A stretch of DNA of 64,000 nucleotides from Lachnospiraceae oral taxon 107 str. F0167. GTDB taxonomy: Bacteria > Bacillota > Clostridia > Lachnospirales > Lachnospiraceae. Shown here in pieces: positions 18,810 through 27,470 of the stretch (position 1 is its first letter; the number at the start of each line of letters is the position of its first letter). Location: assembly GCA_000209465.1 (NCBI GenBank), contig GL890598.1, positions 9,115 to 73,114 on the forward strand, read 5' to 3'. Both the position numbers and the translations under genes were made by a program. The notes under the pieces were generated by a model. The model did not search any database and was not told the origin of the DNA. It was given only the letters and a program-made list of their open reading frames with translations.

Positions 18810-19763
18810 GTGTTTGATTTTGAAAAACCCAATATTGAGATTGCAGAGATTTCCGAGGATAAGAAGTTCGGTAGATTCATATGTGAACCACTGGAGAGAG
18901 GTTATGGAACAACTTTAGGTAATTCCCTAAGAAGAATCATGCTCTCATCCCTCCCAGGATCGGCTGTCAGTCAGGTTAAGATTGACGGTGTGTTACATGA
19001 ATTTTCTTCTATACCGGGAGTAAAAGAAGATGTGACCGAGATCATAATGAATGTAAAAAGCCTGGCAATCAGAAACACATCAAATGATGATGAGCCTAAG
19101 GTTGCTTATATCGATTTTGATGGTGAGGGAGTTATCACTGCAGAAGATATTCAATGTGATCCAAGTATAGAAATCATTAATAAAGACCAGGTTATTGCGA
19201 CTGTTTCAGAAGGAAAGTTCTATATGGAGCTTACAATAACAAATGGTAGAGGTTATGTAAGTTCTGATAAGAATAAGGGAGAGGATACTCCTATAGGTGT
19301 GATAGCTATTGATTCTATCTATACTCCTGTAGAGAGAGTAAATCTTCTTGTAGAGAATACCCGTGTAGGTCAGATGACAGATTTTGATAAGCTGACACTG
19401 GATGTTACTACAAACGGTACATTGGAACCTGATGAAGCGGTAAGTTTAGCTGCTAAAGTTTTGAGCGAGCATTTGAATCTTTTTATAGATTTATCTGATA
19501 ACGCTAAAACTATTGATGTAATGATAGAAAAAGAAGAGGATGACAAGGAAAAAGTTCTGGAGATGAATATAGATGAACTTGAGTTGTCGGTTAGATCCTA
19601 TAACTGCTTAAAGAGAGCAGGAATCAATACAGTTGAAGAATTGTGTTCACGCACCTCGGATGATATGATGAAGGTCAGAAATCTGGGTAGAAAATCATTA
19701 GAAGAAGTTCTTCAAAAGCTCGAGGAGCTTGGACTTCGACTTCGCGAAAGCGAAGAAGCATAA
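18810..19763 (+). CDS. rpoA: DNA-directed RNA polymerase subunit alpha
   Basis: The 317-residue alpha subunit starts with GTG after AAAAGGAGGG. The N-terminal dimerisation domain contains [20 protein letters not shown]. The C-terminal domain, from about residue 245, contains [20 protein letters not shown] and [16 protein letters not shown], which bind UP elements and activators. Length is normal. The gene is between rpsD and rplQ as in most bacteria. Confidence 0.98.
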   Translation: MFDFEKPNIEIAEISEDKKFGRFICEPLERGYGTTLGNSLRRIMLSSLPGSAVSQVKIDGVLHEFSSIPGVKEDVTEIIMNVKSLAIRNTSNDDEPKVAYIDFDGEGVITAEDIQCDPSIEIINKDQVIATVSEGKFYMELTITNGRGYVSSDKNKGEDTPIGVIAIDSIYTPVERVNLLVENTRVGQMTDFDKLTLDVTTNGTLEPDEAVSLAAKVLSEHLNLFIDLSDNAKTIDVMIEKEEDDKEKVLEMNIDELELSVRSYNCLKRAGINTVEELCSRTSDDMMKVRNLGRKSLEEVLQKLEELGLRLRESEEA

Positions 19764-19832
19764 AAAAGAATAATAGACATATATAGTAAGTCCAATGTTT
19801 GCATATATATGTTCCCAATGGAGGAGTAAAAA

Positions 19833-20369
19833 ATGGCAAAGTATAGAAAACTTTCAAAGACATCAAGTCAAAGAAAAGCATTATTGAGAAATCAGGTTAC
19901 AGCACTTTTACAGCATGGAAAGATTGTAACAACAGAGGCTAGAGCAAAAGAGATCAGAAAGATTGTTGAGCCGCTTATAGCATTGGCTGTTAAGGAGAAG
20001 GATAATTTCGACCTTGTAAAGGTAAATGCAAAGGTTGCAAGAAAAGATGCTAACGGTAAGAGAGTAAAAGAGGTTGTAGACGGTAAGAAAGTTACTGTTT
20101 ATGATGAGGTAGAGAAGGAGATCAAAAAGGACAGACCTTCAAGACTTCATGCCAGAAGTAAAATCAATGCTGTAGTATATGTTCCTACAGAGTTACCTGC
20201 AAAGGCAGCCGGAAAGAAGAAGAATACAAAGTCAGTTGACCTTGCAAAGAAGCTTTTTGATGAGTACGGTCCAAAGTATGCTGATCGTAACGGTGGTTAT
20301 ACAAGAATAGTTAAAATCGGTCTTCGTAAGGGCGATGCGGCTATGGAAGTTTTACTTGAATTAGTATAA
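19833..20369 (+). CDS. rplQ: 50S ribosomal protein L17, with long internal insertion
   Basis: The ends match L17: MAKYRKLSKTSSQRKALLRN at the start and the C-terminal GYTRIVKIGLRKGDAAMEVL. Total length is 178 residues against about 115-130 in most bacteria. The extra part lies roughly between residues 68 and 132 and is rich in Lys, Val and Asp (for example VKEVVDGKKVTVYDEVEKE, then LPAKAAGKKKNTK). The frame is intact, so this is a real insertion and not a frameshift. I believe related Lachnospiraceae have similar extensions, but cannot check. It is the last gene of the cluster, followed by a terminator. Confidence 0.96.
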   Translation: MAKYRKLSKTSSQRKALLRNQVTALLQHGKIVTTEARAKEIRKIVEPLIALAVKEKDNFDLVKVNAKVARKDANGKRVKEVVDGKKVTVYDEVEKEIKKDRPSRLHARSKINAVVYVPTELPAKAAGKKKNTKSVDLAKKLFDEYGPKYADRNGGYTRIVKIGLRKGDAAMEVLLELV

Positions 20370-20387
20370 AAAACATTGATATATTAA

Positions 20388-20413
20388 AATAGCAGTCTAT
20401 GACTGCTATTTTT
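20388..20413 (+). terminator. Intrinsic terminator of the alpha operon
   Basis: AATAGCAGTC (20388-20397) pairs with GACTGCTATT (20401-20410) around a TAT loop, followed by T residues. Confidence 0.85.
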
Positions 20414-20437
20414 GCGTAAAAATAAGTTTGGCTTTGA

Positions 20438-20466
20438 TTGAGCTTACAGATTATTTATGATATAAT
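20438..20466 (+). promoter_or_regulatory. Sigma-A promoter of the first MATE gene
   Basis: TTGAGC (20438-20443) and TATAAT (20461-20466) lie 17 bases apart, 27 bases before the start codon. Confidence 0.65.
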
Positions 20467-20493
20467 TCGATAATTAAGACAGGAGAGTCTTTT

Positions 20494-21791
20494 ATGATTG
20501 AAAAAAAACTTAGAGGATATATTCTGCCTAATATCTTGGCAACTACAGGTACATCATGCTATGTATTGGCGGATACCGTTTTTATATCAATGGCGGAAGG
20601 AGCAAACGGTATAACCGGATTAAATCTGGTATTACCTATATTTGCTATAACATTTGCCATAGGAGCAATGATAGGCATAGGTTCCGCAACAAAATATACA
20701 TTGCTTAAGGCACTGGGAGATAAAAAAATATCAGATAAATATTTTTCAAATTCATTTATATGGAGTTTGTTTTTAAGCTTACCCTTTTTATTTCTTGGGA
20801 TTTTTGTGCCGGATGTTGTCCTTAGGACTTTGGGTGCGGATGAAGTTATAGAGGCGGTTACACATACTTATGCAAGGATTATTCTTTGTTTTTCGCCATT
20901 CTTTATGCTTAATTTTACATTTACCGCTTTTGTAAGAAATGATAATTCACCTAGGATTGCCATGGCGGCAACACTTATCAGTGGTATTTTTAATATAATA
21001 CTTGACTATATACTTATGTTTCCGGTGGGAATGGGCATGGCAGGTGCTGCACTTGCAACAGGTATTTCTCCGATTGTAAGTATGTGTATCTGTATGGTAC
21101 ATTATTTGTCAAAAAATAATAATATACGCTTCTGTTTCACACCGCCTTCTTTTAAAAGATTGCTTTTATCATGCAGCCTTGGGCTTGTAGCTTTTGTAGG
21201 TGAGATATCAAACGGAATAATAACCATAGTATTTAATTTTATTCTGCTATCACTTGTCGGTAATATAGCGGTTGCCGCATACGGAGTTATAGCAAATTCC
21301 GCCTTGGTAGGAGTGGCAATGCTAAACGGAGTTTCACAAGGTTTACAGCCGGTGGCAAGTGAAACTTACGGAAAAGGTGAGAAAAAAGATTTGAAGAAAA
21401 TTTACCTGTATTCACTCTCGGTGGGTATGATTATCGCAGGAGTTTTAGTGACTCTCGTAATGGCTTTTGCCCCGAATATCATAGCTGCTTTTAATAATGA
21501 AAATTCGGAGATATTGGCAGATTATGCTGTTCCGGGAATCAGAATTTTCTTTATAGGATTTATACCTGCCGCATTTAATATTATTACGGCAGGATTTTAT
21601 TCAGCTACAGGCGGTGGAAGAGAGTCGTCGCTTATAGCGATATCAAGAGGTATAGTCGCAATTATTATATTTGCACTTATCTTACCGAAATTTTTGGAAT
21701 AAAGGGCGTTTGGAGCTCATTTTTTGCAGCGGAAATTTTTACTGCAATACTGTGTATAATACTGATGAGAAAAACTTTTTGGAAAAAATAA
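20494..21791 (+). pseudogene. MATE-family efflux transporter with a C-terminal frameshift
   Basis: The first 402 codons give a multidrug-and-toxin-extrusion antiporter that starts MIEKKLRGYILPNILATTGT and includes TSCYVLADTVFIS. It stops at 21702, inside what should be the last membrane segments. One base after the run AAATTTTT (T5 at 21691-21695) the correct continuation is in another frame: FGIKGVWSSFFAAEIFTAIL, then CIILMRKTFWKK, ending at 21791. Adding one T to the run restores a typical MATE C-terminus of about 432 residues. This may be a real inactivation, a slippage site or a sequencing error. AGGAGAG lies before the start. Confidence 0.85.
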
Positions 21792-21806
21792 AAATTGCAA
21801 AAAGCA

Positions 21807-21847
21807 TGCAATAAAATGATATTCTCGTGCATTAATATAGTGAAAGG
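21807..21847 (+). promoter_or_regulatory. Putative ECF-type promoter of the sigma/anti-sigma operon
   Basis: This 41-base element matches 30043-30083 at 38 positions. It begins TGCAATAAAATG and contains CTCGTGCATTAATATA. A CGT triplet is typical of ECF-sigma -10 elements, so I infer that the sigma factor encoded just downstream recognises it. The spacing from the possible -35 (TGCAAT) to CGT is 13 bases, shorter than the usual 16-17, so the assignment is tentative. Confidence 0.55.
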
Positions 21848-21858
21848 ATGATTTTAAG

Positions 21859-22431
21859 ATGCTTAATTTTGTGGCGGTCTTGGAAGAGAGTCAAAAAGCG
21901 TCGTCAACAATAGACGATAAACTTATAAAAGATATCGCAAAGGGAAGTATGGAGGCTTTACATACTTTATATGAAAAAACTCATAAAGGTGTATATGCTT
22001 TTGCACTTTCCATAACTAAAAACACTCATGATGCAGAGGATGTTTTGCAGGATACTTTTTTGAAAATATATCAAAAGGCGGCAGATTACACCTCGTATGA
22101 TAAGCCTATGGCTTGGATTTTTACAATAGCAAGAAATTTTGCACTGATGAAATTCCGTGACAGAAAAAAAGAAGACAGTATGGAAGAGGTAAATGATATG
22201 CCTGAAGTCATTTTCTCTTTTGTGGAAGATGTCAGTGAGCGTATTGTTCTTGAAACAGCTGTAAATAAGCTGGATGAAAATGAAAGAACAATACTTTTGC
22301 TCCATGCCGTAGCAGGTCTTAAAAATCGAGAAATAGCAGATCTTCTTGATATGCCTATAAATACGGTACTTTCAAAGTACAATAGAACTATAAGGAAGAT
22401 GCAAAAATACTTGGAAGAGGAGGGCTTTTAA
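21859..22431 (+). CDS. RNA polymerase sigma factor, ECF (sigma-70 family)
   Basis: The 190-residue protein has sigma region 2 (about 35-100, LYEKTHKGVYAFALSITKNT, then HDAEDVLQDTFLKIYQ) and region 4 (about 130-185, LDENERTILLLHAVAGLKNR, then EIADLLDMPINTVLSKYNR). Region 3 is absent, as in ECF factors. An AAAGGATG site precedes the ATG. The gene overlaps the RsgI-like gene by one base (TAATG), so the two are produced together and the partner is the likely anti-sigma factor. The upstream element is repeated before the second RsgI-like gene, which suggests that both are under this sigma factor. Confidence 0.93.
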   Translation: MLNFVAVLEESQKASSTIDDKLIKDIAKGSMEALHTLYEKTHKGVYAFALSITKNTHDAEDVLQDTFLKIYQKAADYTSYDKPMAWIFTIARNFALMKFRDRKKEDSMEEVNDMPEVIFSFVEDVSERIVLETAVNKLDENERTILLLHAVAGLKNREIADLLDMPINTVLSKYNRTIRKMQKYLEEEGF

Positions 22432-24146
22432 TGAAAAGGGAAGATATTGAAAGGAAGCTCGACACTGCTGTATCTGGAATGATTCCAAAAGACATGTTTG
22501 ACAGAATCTCTGAAAATATTGTTTCCGCCAATCCGAAAGCAATAGAAAGAGTGATAAAAAAGGAAAAGAAAAAGAACTTTAATATTTTTGGCAGAAGCTT
22601 TATGGGAGTGGCAACCGCGGCTTGTATATTGCTTGTAGCAGGAATTATAGGAGTTCCGTATTATGGTAATAATTTTGTTCCCGACACACATGTGGATATA
22701 GATGTAAATCCCGGAGTTGAGATTGTAACAAATAAAAAGAATAAAGTTTTGAATGTACAATCTACAAATAAGGATGGAGACAGTGTTATAGACGGAATGA
22801 ACCTGAAAAATACTGAACTGAAAGTAGCGGTAAATGCTCTTATAGGTTCAATGGTTCAAAAGGGATATATTGCAAATAACAATACAGGTATATTGGTCAC
22901 TGTAAGAAATGACAATCCTGAGAAGGCAAATAAAGTGAAGGAAGAGGTTCTCTATGATATAAACTTTGCGCTATATACAAATGATGTACAGGCAAATGTT
23001 ATGAATCAGACCTTTAAAAATACTGCGGATGCCAATAAATTTGCAAGAGAGAACAATATATCTATAGGAAAGGCTGTATTTGTACTTAATCTTGCAGCAA
23101 AAGACAGTTCTCTGGATGCAAAAGAGCTGGCTAAAATGAAGGTTACGGATATTGCAAATCTGGTTGCCAAAAAGGGCATAGATATAAGAGATATAGTTGA
23201 TTATGATGATGATGACAGTATCTGGGAGAATATTGCAGATGCCATAGAAGATATAGATGAAGATGCCGGTATTTCTATGAATAAAGAGACCAGGCCGGGT
23301 GATAAAAAGCAGATAGGTGTTGAGGCGGCAAAGCAGATTGCATTTGCACATGCCAAGGTGGCTTTAAAGGATGTTACCTTTATCAAGGCAGAACTTGATA
23401 CTGAGGATGGCAGAGCCGTTTATGAGGTAGAATTTTACAGCGGAAATGTCGAATATGATTATGATATAGATGCACTAAGCGGAGAAATAATATCAAATGA
23501 CTTTGATATTGAAGACTACAGTATACCTGCACAAAGTGCAGCCGCCCCACAGCAAACTGAGGTTTCACAGCAAACTGCGGCGGCACCTGCACCTACAGCA
23601 CCTGCTGCCAATACTCCTTCCAGAGATATAGGCATAGAAAGGGCAAAACAGATAGCACTTTCTCATGCAGGTCTTTCACAGGGAAGTGTATCCTTTGTAA
23701 AGGCGGAGCTTGACCATGAAGACGGAGTGAAGGTATATGATATAGAGTTTTACAGCGGAAATGTGGAGTATGATTATGAAATCAATGCTGCAACAGGAGC
23801 TATAATATCTGTTGACAGAGATATTGAAAACTATTCAATACCGACGGCGGCACCTGCACCTGCGCCAACACCTGCCCCCACAGCAGCTCCGACGCCCACA
23901 CCTACAGCAGCGCCTGCACCTACACAGCCTGCCGCTCCTTCCACCATTTCAGCAGATAGGGCGAAGCAGATAGCGCTTTCTCATGCCGGAGTCGGAGGAG
24001 CAAGCTTTACCAAGGTGGAGCTTGATACGGATGACGGAGTAGCTGTATATGAGATAGAGTTTAAGGTCGATAATGTAGAATATGATTACGAGATTAATGC
24101 CGTAAGCGGTGCAATAATTTCAAGTAAATCTGAAGTTGATGATTGA
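22431..24146 (+). CDS. RsgI-like anti-sigma factor with three PepSY domains
   Basis: The 571-residue protein has a cytoplasmic N-terminus of about 55 residues, one membrane segment (about 57-75, MGVATAACILLVAGIIGV) and a long outside part. The segment HVDIDVNPGVEIVTNKKNKV (about 88-107) matches the RsgI-type domain in which the Asn-Pro bond is known in clostridial RsgI to be cut autocatalytically; N93-P94 are present. Three PepSY repeats follow (about 285-360, 398-470, 506-571), joined by Pro/Ala/Thr-rich linkers, which fit a cell-wall-spanning region. RsgI proteins usually hold SigI factors; here the partner is ECF-like. The signal that the PepSY domains sense is unknown. Confidence 0.85.
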   Translation: MKREDIERKLDTAVSGMIPKDMFDRISENIVSANPKAIERVIKKEKKKNFNIFGRSFMGVATAACILLVAGIIGVPYYGNNFVPDTHVDIDVNPGVEIVTNKKNKVLNVQSTNKDGDSVIDGMNLKNTELKVAVNALIGSMVQKGYIANNNTGILVTVRNDNPEKANKVKEEVLYDINFALYTNDVQANVMNQTFKNTADANKFARENNISIGKAVFVLNLAAKDSSLDAKELAKMKVTDIANLVAKKGIDIRDIVDYDDDDSIWENIADAIEDIDEDAGISMNKETRPGDKKQIGVEAAKQIAFAHAKVALKDVTFIKAELDTEDGRAVYEVEFYSGNVEYDYDIDALSGEIISNDFDIEDYSIPAQSAAAPQQTEVSQQTAAAPAPTAPAANTPSRDIGIERAKQIALSHAGLSQGSVSFVKAELDHEDGVKVYDIEFYSGNVEYDYEINAATGAIISVDRDIENYSIPTAAPAPAPTPAPTAAPTPTPTAAPAPTQPAAPSTISADRAKQIALSHAGVGGASFTKVELDTDDGVAVYEIEFKVDNVEYDYEINAVSGAIISSKSEVDD

Positions 24147-24247
24147 TAAATTATAGTGTATTGAAGATTTATTTTAATAATTAATTGAATTGATTACAGT
24201 TTGGGTAAGGTATAAAAATACTACCTGAACTGTAACCGGAATTTAAA

Positions 24248-24287
24248 AGTCAGTGAATATTTTATGGAATATTCATTGACTTTTTTT
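24248..24287 (+). terminator. Intrinsic terminator after the anti-sigma gene
   Basis: AGTCAGTGAATATT (24248-24261) pairs with AATATTCATTGACT (24268-24281) with one wobble pair, followed by seven T. A second, weaker hairpin (ACAGTT/AACTGT) precedes it. Confidence 0.85.
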
Positions 24288-24306
24288 GATTAAAGAATTA
24301 TTCTAT

Positions 24307-24334
24307 CTATGAATAAAATATAAAATATTCATAG
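24307..24334 (+). promoter_or_regulatory. Palindrome ahead of tetR, candidate operator
   Basis: CTATGAATA (24307-24315) and TATTCATAG (24326-24334) form a perfect inverted repeat with a 10-base spacer, nine bases before the tetR start and adjoining its ribosome binding site. TetR dimers bind such palindromes, so autorepression is likely. The operon continues to the Rph-like and MATE genes. Confidence 0.6.
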
Positions 24335-24342
24335 AGGTAATT

Positions 24343-24939
24343 ATGTCAAAGGCATTCAGTGAGGATGAGAAGCTTAATATAAAGCAAAAAATGATGGAAG
24401 TCGCAATTGAGATTTTTCATGAAAGCGGTACAAAGGGGCTCAGTATAAAGGAACTTACAAAGAGGGCAGGTATTGCACAGGGAAGTTTTTATAATTTTTG
24501 GAAGGATAAAGATGCCCTTATTATGGATGTAATGCAGTATAGACTGTCTCAGAAGTTGGAAATTGCAAAGCAAAGTTTTGATGAGTCATTAGAAAATCCG
24601 GTAAAATTTCTTGTGGACATTATTTATGAACATTCAATTGATCTAAAAGAAAAGTATAAGAAAAAGCCTATATATGCACAGGCTTTAAATATGCTTTCTA
24701 AAAAAACCGAGAATAGGGTATATGAGGCGAACAGTTTATATACAGACTTTATAAATAAATTGGCAGAATATTGGAAGGAACAGAATGCAGTAAAGGATGT
24801 GGATGAGAAAGGGCTTATAAATGCATTTACAGGAAGCTTTTTATTGTTTTCAAATTATTATAAATTTGAAGAGGAGTACTTTAATGATATTTTGAAAGTA
24901 TTTATATCAGCTGTGGTAAAAAGATATATAGAACTCTGA
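24343..24939 (+). CDS. TetR/AcrR-family transcriptional regulator
   Basis: The 198-residue protein has the N-terminal TetR helix-turn-helix (about 10-60): MMEVAIEIFHESGTKGLSIK, then ELTKRAGIAQGSFYNFWKDK. The C-terminal ligand domain is not recognisable by eye. The start follows AGAGG. The next gene, an Rph-like phosphotransferase, starts 59 bases later, and a MATE pump follows that. The layout suggests a drug-responsive repressor of its own operon. The inducer is unknown. Confidence 0.92.
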   Translation: MSKAFSEDEKLNIKQKMMEVAIEIFHESGTKGLSIKELTKRAGIAQGSFYNFWKDKDALIMDVMQYRLSQKLEIAKQSFDESLENPVKFLVDIIYEHSIDLKEKYKKKPIYAQALNMLSKKTENRVYEANSLYTDFINKLAEYWKEQNAVKDVDEKGLINAFTGSFLLFSNYYKFEEEYFNDILKVFISAVVKRYIEL

Positions 24940-24998
24940 TATAAAGAATTGTAGTTAATATATGGATTTAAAGGTTTAAAAATATCAAAGGGGGTTAT

Positions 24999-27470
24999 AT
25001 GATACTTGGATTTAATGAAATATGTAAAGAAGATGTAATAAAAGTCGGGGGCAAGGGAGCAAATCTTGGAGAAATGCTTTCGGCAGGGATAAATGTGCCA
25101 AAGGGCTTTGTTATAACAGCAGATGCCTATAAAGAATTTCTGCGTATTAATTCTTTAAATGAGCTGCTTAAAGATGAACTTACAAAGGCAGGTAGAGATC
25201 ATGCAAAGCTTTTAAAAGCCGCAGAGAAATTCAGAAAATCAATAAAAATGGGAAGGCTTCCTGAAAATACTGTAAATGAAGTGAAGTCTGCTTATCAAAA
25301 TCTTGGAGAGAATATCTTGGTGGCAGTGCGTTCATCTGCTACGGCAGAGGATTTATCAGATGCAAGTTTTGCAGGTCAGCAGGAAAGCTATTTAAATATA
25401 AGAGGAATTGATGATGTACTTGATAAAATCAGAGATTGTTATGCTTCACTTTGGGGAAACAGAGCTGTAATCTATAGAGCCAATCAAAACTATAATCAGC
25501 TTTTTGTTGAAATAGCTGTAGTTATTCAGGAAATGGTTGAAAGTGAAAAGGCAGGGGTGTTGTTTACTTTAAATCCTATAAACAATAATACTGATGAAAT
25601 GCAGATAAATTCAAGCTATGGACTTGGGGAAAGTGTGGTAAGCGGCAGAGTTAATGCGGACAGCTATATTGTGGACAAATTCGGGAAGATAAAATATATA
25701 AATATAGGTTCAAAGCAGACAAAGATAATTTATGATAAAAATGCCAATAGGGAAGTGGAAGTAAGTAAGGAATTAAGGGAGAAGGCTTCACTTAATGAGA
25801 ATGAGGTACTTAAACTTGTAAAGGTGGCTAAGGCTTTAAAAGAGCATTATAGACAGGATATGGATATCGAGTGGGCTATAAAAGAAAGTGAAGTGTATAT
25901 ATTACAGGCAAGGGCTGTTACAACAATAAAGAAAAATAATGACAGCGAGTTAGTAAAGCCTTACATAAAAGACATCGTTATGTCAAAGATGTTAAGAAAA
26001 CAAATGGTATTTCAACTTGAAAAGATGCCATTTGCTTATAGAGTACTGGATTATGATTATATGATGGGCATAAATAATCAAAAGGCGATAATATTTAATG
26101 AGGCCGGCATAAATTTGAATTCAAATCCTCAAATAGATGATGACGGAATACAGACCATGCCAAAGGATTCTAAGGGAATTAACAGAAATATTTTTAAGCT
26201 TTTTAAAACCATAAAAATGCTTAAAGACTATAAATACTGTGCAAAAAAATGCGAAGCATTTATGATTGACTATGAGAATAAAATAAGTGAATTAAAAGAA
26301 ATTGATTTTGAAAACATGGGAATGGATGAATGCCGAAAATTTTTAATCTACAGCCTTGAACTGTTAAAAAGTCTTAGCTATGATCGCTTTAAATATGCAT
26401 TATTCCCTTCGGCATTAAATAAGGATTTGGAAAAAGTTTTAAAAAGAATAAATAAAAATTATACGATATTTGATCTTTATAAAAACCTTGACAATAAGAC
26501 TGCCATGGTATCAAGAGATATAGAAAAGCTGGCAGAAAAAATAAAAAGTAATGATAAAATAAAAGCCGCTATAGTTTCGGGAGAAAACTTTGAGAATATT
26601 TGCAGGGAGTTTCCCGAGTTTAAGCAGTTATCCAAAGATTTTCTTTATAAAAACGGTTTTAAGTCGGATTATAATTGTTATTGTATTGATGCAAAGACCC
26701 TTATCGAAGATCCTGACAGAATTATAAATTTGATCAAGCCCTTACTTTTACAAAAAGACATTAAAAAAGATGAGAATAATGATTTTAATAATTTAATGGA
26801 TGAGATAAGGGAAGTTGGCGGAAAAAAATACAATGAAATCAAAAAAAGAATAGAGTATTTCAGATATTTTCATATTGTGCGTGAGGAGAGTCAATATCTT
26901 TGGGAGAGTTTATTTTACTATGTAAGGCAATGTCTTAAAAGAACAAACTTTTTACTGACCGGTAAAGAAAATTATAAAGAAGAGGTGGCAAATCTTTTTC
27001 ATAAAGAACTTACAGAGGCTATGGAGAGGGGATATTTAAGTGAAAGTGATTTTGAAAAAATCAAAAGAAGAAATCAAAAATATCCTCTGGCTTTAAAGGT
27101 ATGGGAAGCTTCAAAAAGTCTTGTATTTGATAAGGCGGGAGAGGTATTAAAAGGAGTCAGCGGAAGCGGAGGAGTGGCAATAGGTAAGGCATGTCTAATA
27201 AAAAGTCCAAAAGAATTTTATAAGATGAAAAGAGGGGATATACTTGTTTGTCATCTTACAGATCCTGAATGGACTCCGCTTTTTAAACTTGCAGGGGGAG
27301 TAGTGGCAGATACAGGTTCTTCACTAAGTCATGCAGCAATAGTGGCAAGGGAGTATCAAATACCTTCAGTGCTTGGAGTAGGCTTTGCAACTTCAAAATT
27401 TAAAGACGGAGATATAATAAAAGTTGACGGAAACAGCGGAACGGCAAATAAAGTAAAATCGGAGTTATAG
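24999..27470 (+). CDS. Rifampicin-phosphotransferase-like PEP-utilising enzyme
   Basis: The 823-residue protein has an N-terminal ATP-grasp (PEP/pyruvate-binding) domain of about 310 residues with VGGKGANLGEMLSAGINVPK, AVRSSATAEDLSDASFAGQQ and YILQARAV. A long helical middle follows. The C-terminal swivelling domain carries the phospho-accepting His in TGSSLSHAAIVARE (about H778). The PEP-binding barrel of true PEP synthase is absent. This three-part order is that of rifampicin phosphotransferases, which transfer the beta-phosphate of ATP to the drug. The middle domain is not clearly conserved, so the substrate may differ. Its place between tetR and a MATE pump supports a resistance role. It abuts the MATE gene. 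Confidence 0.75.
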   Translation: MILGFNEICKEDVIKVGGKGANLGEMLSAGINVPKGFVITADAYKEFLRINSLNELLKDELTKAGRDHAKLLKAAEKFRKSIKMGRLPENTVNEVKSAYQNLGENILVAVRSSATAEDLSDASFAGQQESYLNIRGIDDVLDKIRDCYASLWGNRAVIYRANQNYNQLFVEIAVVIQEMVESEKAGVLFTLNPINNNTDEMQINSSYGLGESVVSGRVNADSYIVDKFGKIKYINIGSKQTKIIYDKNANREVEVSKELREKASLNENEVLKLVKVAKALKEHYRQDMDIEWAIKESEVYILQARAVTTIKKNNDSELVKPYIKDIVMSKMLRKQMVFQLEKMPFAYRVLDYDYMMGINNQKAIIFNEAGINLNSNPQIDDDGIQTMPKDSKGINRNIFKLFKTIKMLKDYKYCAKKCEAFMIDYENKISELKEIDFENMGMDECRKFLIYSLELLKSLSYDRFKYALFPSALNKDLEKVLKRINKNYTIFDLYKNLDNKTAMVSRDIEKLAEKIKSNDKIKAAIVSGENFENICREFPEFKQLSKDFLYKNGFKSDYNCYCIDAKTLIEDPDRIINLIKPLLLQKDIKKDENNDFNNLMDEIREVGGKKYNEIKKRIEYFRYFHIVREESQYLWESLFYYVRQCLKRTNFLLTGKENYKEEVANLFHKELTEAMERGYLSESDFEKIKRRNQKYPLALKVWEASKSLVFDKAGEVLKGVSGSGGVAIGKACLIKSPKEFYKMKRGDILVCHLTDPEWTPLFKLAGGVVADTGSSLSHAAIVAREYQIPSVLGVGFATSKFKDGDIIKVDGNSGTANKVKSEL

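Noticed and set aside
24999-27470. True phosphoenolpyruvate synthase
   Set aside because: The C-terminal PEP-binding barrel is missing; the chain ends soon after the phospho-His domain.
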